A DNA stretch of 5,985 bases from an uncultured Bacillota bacterium (lineage in GTDB: Bacteria; Bacillota_I; Bacilli_A; RF39; UBA660). Both the position numbers and the translations under genes were made by a program. Every line of letters begins with the position of its first letter. The first letter of the stretch is position 1. Positions 1 through 4,925 of this stretch are shown here, one piece after another. The notes beneath the pieces were generated by a model that saw nothing but the letters and a program-made list of their open reading frames with translations, was not told the origin of the DNA and did not search any database. The stretch spans positions 1 to 5,985 of the forward strand of contig CAMENK010000045.1 of NCBI GenBank assembly GCA_945928335.1, written 5' to 3'.

Positions 1-156
1 ATATATAACATTTCCTATAAAAGAAGATATGTCTTCTGATAAATTAAATGCTTGTCTTATTATTATGGCTAACACTGATGGAATCATTACATAACTTAAA
101 AACAATACCAGTGTATATCCTATTCCTTTAAAAATATTTTCAATTTTATTTTTCAT
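1..156 (-). CDS. N-terminal part of a membrane protein, possibly a CPBP-family intramembrane protease (partial)
   Basis: An open frame of 52 codons runs leftward from an ATG at 156 and leaves the window without a stop. The start has an AGGTGAT Shine-Dalgarno site at 161-167, four bases upstream, and a good promoter behind it (189-217), so this is a real gene although only its beginning is visible. The peptide opens with a short basic/polar segment (MKNKIENIFKG). A hydrophobic stretch follows (about residues 12-33: GYTLVLFLSYVMIPSVLAII), consistent with a first transmembrane helix, then a polar loop (LSEDISS). This layout resembles the N-termini of CPBP (Abi/CAAX-like) intramembrane metalloproteases, which are common in Firmicutes. 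The catalytic motifs (EExxxR, FxxxH) would lie outside the window, so the family is only a guess; another multi-pass membrane protein is equally possible. It is divergent from the YqfQ-like gene. Confidence 0.6.
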   Translation of the reverse strand, partial: MKNKIENIFKGIGYTLVLFLSYVMIPSVLAIIIRQAFNLSEDISSFIGNVIY

Positions 157-188
157 GTCTATCACCTATTAAACATTGTATCAAATAT

Positions 189-217
189 TGTATAAAATTT
201 AAACTATTAAATGTAAA
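189..217 (-). promoter_or_regulatory. Sigma-A-type promoter for the leftward membrane-protein gene
   Basis: On the minus strand a TTTACA -35 box (212-217) and a TATACA -10 box (189-194) are separated by 17 bases. Transcription would begin near 182, giving a leader of about 26 bases that contains the AGGTGAT ribosome site of the gene starting at 156. Assigned by eye from consensus and position. Confidence 0.55.
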
Positions 218-241
218 CTTTTAACCTAAAATAAATATAAT
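212..241 (+). promoter_or_regulatory. Possible promoter for the YqfQ-like gene
   Basis: A perfect TATAAT (236-241) lies on the plus strand upstream of the small gene starting at 258. The best -35 candidate, TGTAAA (212-217, 18-base spacer), is poor, and it is the complement of the -35 box of the divergent leftward promoter. Transcription from this -10 would start near 248, leaving almost no leader before the Shine-Dalgarno site at 247-252. Either the message is nearly leaderless or the real promoter lies further upstream. In such AT-rich sequence TATAAT also arises by chance. Confidence 0.3.
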
Positions 242-257
242 ATATTAGGTGACTATT

Positions 258-548
258 ATGGCAAATAGTATTTTGAAAGGATTTAATTTATCTAAAATAG
301 TTAGTGGAGTAAATAATACAATAGGTATAGTAAATAAAGCTATTCCTATTTATAAGCAGGTTACCCCTATAGTAAAGAATGTTAAAAGTGCTTTTTCTAG
401 TGTTACAAGTATTAAAGAAGCTGCAAAAGAAGCAGAGATTAAAGAAATAAAGTCTATGGAAAGACCAATAACTAATTTTAAAAAAGTAAATAATACTAAC
501 GGTAATAGATCAGAATTAAATTTAGATACTTTAACTTTTTTTCAATAA
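258..548 (+). CDS. Small YqfQ/VrrA-like protein
   Basis: The product is a 96-residue basic protein with no clear signal peptide. An AGGTGA ribosome site (247-252) lies five bases before the ATG at 258. The in-frame GTG at 249 falls inside that site, so I choose the ATG. Residues about 12-50 (SKIVSGVNNTIGIVNKAIPI, then YKQVTPIVKNVKSAF) resemble the conserved core of Bacillus YqfQ-like proteins (also called VrrA): amphipathic helices of the type 'NNxxKVLxxAxQvxPMvqQYgPlVKNlP'. Residues 53-68 are a charged Lys/Glu helix and the tail is polar and Asn-rich. In Bacillus subtilis yqfQ lies in the same neighbourhood as dnaG, sigA and trmK (yqfN), which supports the match. Here the gene is on the opposite strand, convergent with trmK with five bases between the two stops. 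The function of the family is not established. The similarity is from memory of the family and weak at sequence level. Confidence 0.6.
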   Translation: MANSILKGFNLSKIVSGVNNTIGIVNKAIPIYKQVTPIVKNVKSAFSSVTSIKEAAKEAEIKEIKSMERPITNFKKVNNTNGNRSELNLDTLTFFQ

Positions 549-572
549 AAAAACTAGTATTTAAAGTTTTTT
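528..572. terminator. Weak AT-rich inverted repeats between convergent genes; possible bidirectional terminator
   Basis: The end of the YqfQ-like gene and the end of trmK meet here. AAAAAACT (548-555) can pair with AGTTTTTT (565-572). Alternatively ACTTTAA (528-534) pairs with TTAAAGT (561-567), which is followed by T residues. The stems are nearly all A:T and overlap both coding ends, so termination here is plausible because both units must stop, but the structural evidence is weak. Confidence 0.3.
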
Positions 573-1168
573 AATATTTCTACTTTCTCTACTAGATTTT
601 TGTTATTTGTGTGTTCTAATATTTTTGTATATTTATTTATTAAATAGTCATTTCTTTCTTTTAGAAGTATTTTATTTTTATGATTATATCCATACAATAT
701 TTCTTCTTTAGAATAATCTTTTTTTCCTTTAATAAATACTATCAAGTTATAGTATTTTTTCTTTTCTTTTATAATTTCTTCACAGTCTACTTTATATCCG
801 TATTTAAGCATTTTTGTTCTAAGAATGTCATGATTATTATTAGAAATAGTGATTACTTTTTTAAATTCTTTTTTACTATTATCTAAAATTTTCAATATTG
901 TGTGTGTACCCATTCCAGCAAGTACTAAAGTATAATTTTTTTCATCATCGATAGTAACTCCATCGCCTGCTTTAAATGTTATATATTTTATTAATTCTGG
1001 TGAAGTTAAAGAAATTGCTTCTTCAATTATGTGAGGATGAATATCACTTGCGACAGAGTATATTTTTCTCTTTGCTAGTATTCTACTTAGATGAGCCTTA
1101 TCACATCCCACATCTAGAACTAATTCACCATTATTTATATATGAAGAAATTGTTTCTAATCTAGTCAA
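554..1168 (-). CDS. trmK: tRNA (adenine(22)-N1)-methyltransferase TrmK
   Basis: TrmK (Bacillus YqfN; PF04816 family) uses S-adenosylmethionine to methylate N1 of adenine 22 in the D-arm region of tRNA. The 204-residue product has the family layout. A short N-terminal helix (TRLETISSYI) precedes the SAM-binding motif I (LVLDVGCDKAHLS, residues 17-28). An acidic strand end follows (SDIHPH, 41-46), then a GDGV motif (68-71), then the LVLAGMGTHTI segment (81-91) equivalent to the family's 'iAGMGG' motif, then ISNNNHDILR (108-117). The tail (about 165-204) is a charged helical segment, as in the family's C-terminal coiled coil. The start is a TTG at 1168 overlapping the end of rpoD by 8 bases, with an AAAGGA site 8 bases upstream inside rpoD, so translation is probably coupled. 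The first residues align with the usual family N-terminus, which supports this start. The protein is somewhat shorter than the typical ~225-235 residues, and some motif residues are unusual (C22 and K24, where GSDHAYLP is common). In Bacilli a Nif3-like gene usually follows trmK; here the operon ends. Confidence 0.93.
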   Translation of the reverse strand: MTRLETISSYINNGELVLDVGCDKAHLSRILAKRKIYSVASDIHPHIIEEAISLTSPELIKYITFKAGDGVTIDDEKNYTLVLAGMGTHTILKILDNSKKEFKKVITISNNNHDILRTKMLKYGYKVDCEEIIKEKKKYYNLIVFIKGKKDYSKEEILYGYNHKNKILLKERNDYLINKYTKILEHTNNKNLVEKVEILKNFKY

Positions 1169-2258
1169 CTAAGAAATCCTTTAATTTTTTAGCACGACTA
1201 GGATGTCTTAATTTACGTAGAGCTTTTGCTTCAATTTGTCTTATTCTTTCTCTAGTTACGCCAAATTTTTTACCTACTTCTTCAAGAGTATGACATGTTC
1301 CATCATATAGTCCAAAACGTAATTCTAATACTTCTTCTTCTCTTTTAGTAAGAGTTTCTAATACTTTTTTTAATTCTTCTTTTAAATTTTCATAAGTTGC
1401 ATATTCTTCTGGACTCATAGTATCTTTGTCAGCTAGGAAATCTCCTAAATGAGAATCATCTTCTTCACCTATTGGAGTTTCTAAACTTACTGGATCTTGT
1501 CCTATTTTTCTAATTTCAACTATTTTTTCTAAAGATAATCCCATCTTTTTTGCTAGTTCTTCATTAGTTGGTTCACGATTTAAATCTAGGGCCATTTGTC
1601 TTTCAATTCTAGCCATTTTATTTATTGTTTCTACCATATGTACTGGAACACGTATTGTTCTAGCTTGATCTGCTAAAGCACGTGTAATTGCTTGACGTAT
1701 CCACCATGTTGCATAAGTTGAAAATTTATATCCCTTTTCAAAATCAAATTTATCAACAGCTTTCATAAGCCCTATATTACCTTCTTGAATAAGATCAAGG
1801 AATAATAATCCACGACCTACATAACGTTTAGCAATACTTACTACTAAACGTAAGTTAGATTCAGCCAATATTCTTTTAGCATCTTCATCCCCAGCAGCAA
1901 TTCTATGGCTGATTTCTTGTTCTTCTTCTAAACTAAGTAAACTAATTTTACCAATGTCTTTTAAATACATTCTAACATTATCATTAACAGACATATCTTT
2001 ACTTTCATTACTAATAGTTTCTATGTTTAGTTCTGGTTCTTCTAGAATAAGTCCTTCATCAGTATCATCTTCGTCTTCACTTCTGACTTCTATTTGATTT
2101 TCACTTAAAGTATTATATAAATCATCTAAGTTATTACTATCTAATTCTAAATTGTTTGTTTTTTTAGCAATTTGTTCATATGTTAGATATCCTTGTTTTT
2201 TTCCTTCTTCTACTAATTCATTTAATATTTCCTCAAAAGTTTTTAATTCATTTACCAT
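1161..2258 (-). CDS. rpoD: Housekeeping RNA polymerase sigma factor (sigma-70/SigA)
   Basis: This is the primary sigma factor that directs RNA polymerase to -35/-10 promoters; the gene is called sigA in Bacillus. The 365-residue protein is the usual length for Firmicute SigA. A divergent, acidic region 1.1-like segment occupies about 1-80 (EDEDDTDEGLILEEPE at 61-76). Region 1.2 begins at DNVRMYLKDIGKISLL (93-108). Region 2 follows (about 129-205), with the core-binding segment LRLVVSIAKRYVGRGL, the DLIQEGNIGLMKAVDKFD motif, the aromatic melting segment YKFSTYATWW (177-186) and the -10-reading helix around WIRQAITRALADQARTIR. Region 3 is about 206-285. Region 4 ends in the -35-reading HTH TLEEVGKKFGVTRERIRQIE (324-343) and RKLRHPSR. 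The ATG at 2258 overlaps the dnaG stop by 7 bases (ATGGTAA) and has an AAAGGAAG site. It is the second gene of dnaG-rpoD-trmK. Nothing appears truncated. Confidence 0.98.
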   Translation of the reverse strand: MVNELKTFEEILNELVEEGKKQGYLTYEQIAKKTNNLELDSNNLDDLYNTLSENQIEVRSEDEDDTDEGLILEEPELNIETISNESKDMSVNDNVRMYLKDIGKISLLSLEEEQEISHRIAAGDEDAKRILAESNLRLVVSIAKRYVGRGLLFLDLIQEGNIGLMKAVDKFDFEKGYKFSTYATWWIRQAITRALADQARTIRVPVHMVETINKMARIERQMALDLNREPTNEELAKKMGLSLEKIVEIRKIGQDPVSLETPIGEEDDSHLGDFLADKDTMSPEEYATYENLKEELKKVLETLTKREEEVLELRFGLYDGTCHTLEEVGKKFGVTRERIRQIEAKALRKLRHPSRAKKLKDFLVD

Positions 2259-3979
2259 TTTAGCACTTCCTTTTTTATATTTTCTATTTTATTTGCTAAT
2301 CTCTTCTTTTCCTCAATATCTATCGTATTTTTCATTTTTTCCTTTAATGATTCGATTTGTTTATTAACTCTTTGTTCTTTTATTCTTGTTATATAATCAT
2401 CTACTTCTTCCATAGAATAATTATCAATATTATTATATTCCATAACTTCTTTATATACTTTTTCAAGTTCTTGACTCTGCATAGTATAACAAATAAAATC
2501 TCCCAAATCAAATGTTTTATTTTTATTTTTAAATTTTACTATTTCATTTGCTAACATTCTTCTATCTGTATTATTCATATAACCTAAATTATTTTCATAA
2601 TATAAAATAAGTTCTGGATTATTCATCATCAAGTATAATAGTCTTAATTCACTTACATCATATTTATTATATTTAATTTTTTTCTTTGGTTTTATAACTT
2701 CTTGTTTTATTTCTTTAATATTTTTATTAGTTATTTTTCCTCTTATAATGTCTTCATCTAAGTCATAGTTTTTAGATAATTCTTTTATTTTTATTTCTCT
2801 TAATATATCATCATCTACTAAATTAATTGCGTCTATACTATCTTTTATGTATTTGCTTAAATCAACAGCATTAGTTAAATCCTTGTTTTTCTTTAAATAG
2901 TTTAATTTAAAATCTATAAAACTAACTCTAGATTCATATGCTTTTAAGAATGGTTCTGCTCCTTCATTGGAAATAAGTTCATCTGCGTCTTTATATTTAC
3001 TAAATATAATAACTGTAGGATTTATACCATTTTCAACTAATGTATCTCCAATTGATATAGTTGCAGTTTTACCAGCTTCATCTTGATCTAAATTTAAAAC
3101 TACACTACATTTTAAATTTTTTATAATATTTAGATGTTCTTTAGTAAAACTTGTTCCCATAAGTGCGACTGAATTATCTATTCCAATTGTATGAAGTCTA
3201 ATTACTTCCATGAAACCTTCACTAATTATTATTTCCTTTTTCTTTCTAATATAATCCTTTGCATTGTATAAATTATATAAAATAGTACCTTTTTTAAATA
3301 TTACTGTTTCTTTGCTATTTATGTATTTAGGTTCATTATTATTTTCTTCATATTTACGTCCACTAAAGGCAACAGTATTACCATCATTATCTTTAATAGT
3401 AAACATTATCCTATTGTGAAACAAATCTTTTAATTCAGAATTGCATAATCCTATATCTATTAGTTTATTTTTATCATGTTTTTTTGCTAAGCTATTAGCT
3501 AGGCCTCCATTAAGGGATAAACCTATATCAAAATAATCTAAAGTACTTTTGTCTAACTTTCTTTTATTTAGGTATTCTCTAGCTTTTTCACCACTTTTAG
3601 AATTTAAATTATTTTTATAATAATCTTTACTTATATTATATATATCATAAAACTCTTTATATGGAGAATAATTACTTTTCTTTTCAGAATTTATCTTTAT
3701 ACCTACATTTTTTCCTAGTATTTCTAATGCTTCTTGGAATGATACTTTTTCATAATCTCTTACAAATGATATAACATTACCACTTGCTCCACATACGAAA
3801 CATCTATAAATTTGTTTATCTTTACTAATAGACATTGATGGTGAATGATCATCATGAAATGGGCAAACGGCAAAGTAGTTTTTACCTTTCTGTACTAAAG
3901 GAAGATAACTACCTATTACATCAACAATATCATTTTCACTTCTAATTTTTTTAATTGTTTCTTCATCTATAAATGCCAT
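2252..3979 (-). CDS. dnaG: DNA primase DnaG
   Basis: DnaG lays down RNA primers for lagging-strand synthesis and restart at the fork, working with the DnaB/DnaC-type replicative helicase. At 575 residues it is close to normal length. The N-terminal CHC2 zinc-binding domain has C39, H42, C60 and C63 (CPFHDDHSPS, YRCFVCGASG). The catalytic core carries the RNA-polymerase basic patch: HNRIMFTIKD (188-197), SGR (206-208), PKYINSKET with K218, and FKKG with K230. The TOPRIM domain follows, with acidic residues E254 (SEGFMEV), D298 and D300 (LDQDEAG) and KDADE (330-334). Residues from about 435 form a divergent, helical, lysine-rich helicase-binding domain ending in a likely coiled coil (537-575). 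The ATG at 3979 has an AGGAG site six bases upstream, and the promoter lies 25-54 bases upstream. Oddities are E258 in the SEGFMEV motif, where EGYMD is usual, and H-N-R where R-[NDE]-R is common. It is the first gene of the operon with rpoD. Confidence 0.97.
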   Translation of the reverse strand: MAFIDEETIKKIRSENDIVDVIGSYLPLVQKGKNYFAVCPFHDDHSPSMSISKDKQIYRCFVCGASGNVISFVRDYEKVSFQEALEILGKNVGIKINSEKKSNYSPYKEFYDIYNISKDYYKNNLNSKSGEKAREYLNKRKLDKSTLDYFDIGLSLNGGLANSLAKKHDKNKLIDIGLCNSELKDLFHNRIMFTIKDNDGNTVAFSGRKYEENNNEPKYINSKETVIFKKGTILYNLYNAKDYIRKKKEIIISEGFMEVIRLHTIGIDNSVALMGTSFTKEHLNIIKNLKCSVVLNLDQDEAGKTATISIGDTLVENGINPTVIIFSKYKDADELISNEGAEPFLKAYESRVSFIDFKLNYLKKNKDLTNAVDLSKYIKDSIDAINLVDDDILREIKIKELSKNYDLDEDIIRGKITNKNIKEIKQEVIKPKKKIKYNKYDVSELRLLYLMMNNPELILYYENNLGYMNNTDRRMLANEIVKFKNKNKTFDLGDFICYTMQSQELEKVYKEVMEYNNIDNYSMEEVDDYITRIKEQRVNKQIESLKEKMKNTIDIEEKKRLANKIENIKKEVLKW

Positions 3980-4003
3980 TTCTAGCTCCTTTTAAATAGG
4001 CTT

Positions 4004-4033
4004 ATGGTACCATATATATTACTAATTTGTCAA
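4004..4033 (-). promoter_or_regulatory. Sigma-A promoter of the dnaG-rpoD-trmK operon (extended -10)
   Basis: A perfect TTGACA (4028-4033) and a TACCAT -10 box (4004-4009) are 18 bases apart on the minus strand. A TG dinucleotide lies one base before the -10 box (TGGTACCAT, an extended -10 element). Predicted transcription start is near 3997, giving a leader of roughly 18 bases with the AGGAG ribosome site at 3986-3990. It is the only convincing promoter seen ahead of the three-gene operon. Confidence 0.65.
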
Positions 4034-4065
4034 TACTTTTAAACCCTCTATATATTATATACGAC

Positions 4066-4088
4066 AAAAAAAGCCAAAACGCTTTTTT
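4066..4088 (-). terminator. Intrinsic terminator after the UPF0316 gene
   Basis: On the minus strand AAAAAAGC and GCTTTTTT form an 8-bp stem around a GTTTTG loop, followed by a further T in the tract. It begins 11 bases after the UPF0316 stop codon. The stem is AT-rich apart from the two G:C pairs at the loop end. It is A-rich on the other strand too, so it could partly act in both directions, but no plus-strand gene needs it. Confidence 0.75.
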
Positions 4089-4099
4089 AATTTTGACTT

Positions 4100-4612
4100 T
4101 TATCTATAACCACCTAAAACTGCTTTATTTTCACTAACTACTATAAACGCATGATCATCAATTTCAGTTACTATTTTTTTAAGTTCATCTACTCTTTTAC
4201 TTGTAGTTGCCACAAAAATCATATACTTATTGCTTATTAAATCCTTACCTTTAATTCTACTAACACTTACTGCAAAATTATGTTCAATTAAAGCGTTTAC
4301 TATTTCTTTTTTCTGCTTAACAACAATATTAACAGAAACATTACTTACTATAAACCTATCAGTAATGTACATTCCTACCATAACACCACATGCATAACCA
4401 GCACTATAGGCGATGGCTAATAATAATATATGTTCTACTGAAGTTAGAGCTTGTCTTACTATTAAAAACCATACAAATACTTCAAAAAATGCAAATATGA
4501 AAGCTAAAATAGTTCTATCTTTCACTACCATTACTGTCCTAATAGTTGCTAAACTCGTATCAATTATTCTTGCACAAAAAACTGCTAAACATAAAATAAC
4601 TATATTATCCAT
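4100..4612 (-). CDS. UPF0316 family membrane protein (DUF5698 + DUF2179)
   Basis: The 170-residue product matches the UPF0316 family (Bacillus YebE-like). The N-terminal half is a DUF5698 membrane domain with about three transmembrane helices (roughly 4-22, 35-53, 61-83). It carries the family signature ARIIDTSLATIRTVMVVKDR (14-33), then FFEVFVWFLIVRQ (42-54) and IAYSAGYACGVMVGMYI (67-83). The C-terminal half (about 90-170) is a soluble DUF2179 domain, a small alpha/beta fold related to GlnB-like domains, ending in the typical VSENKAVLGGYR. The protein probably sits in the cytoplasmic membrane with the DUF2179 domain in the cytosol. Its biochemical function is unknown; a sensing or regulatory role for DUF2179 is inference only. 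The ATG at 4612 has an AAGAGGG ribosome site (4618-4624), and the gene has its own promoter (4638-4666) and terminator (4066-4088). It is therefore a single-gene unit lying between the dnaG operon and the surface-protein/HTH operon. Confidence 0.9.
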   Translation of the reverse strand: MDNIVILCLAVFCARIIDTSLATIRTVMVVKDRTILAFIFAFFEVFVWFLIVRQALTSVEHILLLAIAYSAGYACGVMVGMYITDRFIVSNVSVNIVVKQKKEIVNALIEHNFAVSVSRIKGKDLISNKYMIFVATTSKRVDELKKIVTEIDDHAFIVVSENKAVLGGYR

Positions 4613-4637
4613 ATTTTCCCTCTTACTCTATACTTAA

Positions 4638-4666
4638 ATTATACAACTACTATCTTACTTTATCAA
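4638..4666 (-). promoter_or_regulatory. Sigma-A promoter of the UPF0316 gene
   Basis: TTGATA (-35, 4661-4666) and a perfect TATAAT (-10, 4638-4643) are separated by exactly 17 bases on the minus strand. Predicted start is near 4631, giving a leader of about 20 bases that includes the AAGAGGG ribosome site. The -35 box directly abuts the U-tract of the upstream terminator (4667-4689). This is one of the best promoter matches in the window. Confidence 0.75.
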
Positions 4667-4689
4667 GAAAAAAAGAAACCGAAGTTTCT
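4667..4689 (-). terminator. Intrinsic terminator with TTCG tetraloop, end of the surface-protein/HTH operon
   Basis: On the minus strand AGAAAC pairs with GTTTCT (6 bp) around a TTCG loop, a very stable tetraloop type, and a run of seven T residues follows. The first arm overlaps the TAG stop codon of the HTH gene (4688-4690), so the hairpin starts inside the coding end. It separates the HTH gene's transcript from the UPF0316 promoter next to it. Confidence 0.85.
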
Positions 4690-4915
4690 AATTTTCGAAG
4701 AATTTATCTATAGATATATCAAGTACTTCACTTATTTTATATAGTGTATAAATACTTATACCCTGACATATATTAGGACTTTCTAAAGCACCAAGTAATG
4801 CAGTAGTTACACCTATTAAACTTGCTAATTCTTTTTGAGTATATCTTCCATCTAGTTTTCTATACTTTCTTACATTTCTACCAACTATCATCTTTAATTC
4901 ATTTTCTATTACCAT
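4688..4915 (-). CDS. Small XRE-family helix-turn-helix regulator
   Basis: The product is a 75-residue single-domain protein, almost entirely a Cro/C1-type (XRE, HTH_3) DNA-binding domain. A basic first helix (GRNVRKYRKLDGR, 12-24) is followed by the HTH TQKELASLIGVTTALLGALE (26-45), then a loop (SPNICQGIS). The last helices, IYTLYKISEVLDISIDKFFE (55-74), are typical of the family's C-terminus. I choose the ATG at 4915 because AGGGTGG lies five bases upstream. A further in-frame ATG at 4954 lacks a ribosome site and would overlap the upstream gene, and a later ATG at 4891 (MIVGRN) cannot be excluded. The start is 10 bases after the stop of the large surface-protein gene, with no terminator between, so the two are probably co-transcribed and ended by the hairpin at 4667-4689. 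It may regulate its own operon, but no operator is recognisable. There is no sensor or toxin partner domain. Confidence 0.85.
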   Translation of the reverse strand: MVIENELKMIVGRNVRKYRKLDGRYTQKELASLIGVTTALLGALESPNICQGISIYTLYKISEVLDISIDKFFEN

Positions 4916-4925
4916 ATATACCACC

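Noticed and set aside
249..257. GTG start for the YqfQ-like gene
   Set aside because: The GTG lies within the AGGTGA Shine-Dalgarno sequence that correctly serves the ATG at 258.
680..2554. Plus-strand open frames opposite trmK, rpoD and dnaG (680-886, 976-1164, 2152-2367, 2357-2554)
   Set aside because: They are antisense to strongly conserved genes, and the Phe/Ile/Tyr-rich translations are typical of the complement of Lys/Asn/Glu-rich AT-rich coding sequence.
3980..4099. Riboswitch, T-box or small RNA ahead of dnaG
   Set aside because: The 120-base gap is accounted for by the dnaG promoter and the UPF0316 terminator. The predicted dnaG leader is too short for a structured element.
4413..4637. 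Plus-strand 74-codon open frame opposite the UPF0316 gene
   Set aside because: It is antisense to a recognised conserved gene, and its end runs into that gene's promoter region; there is no ribosome site.
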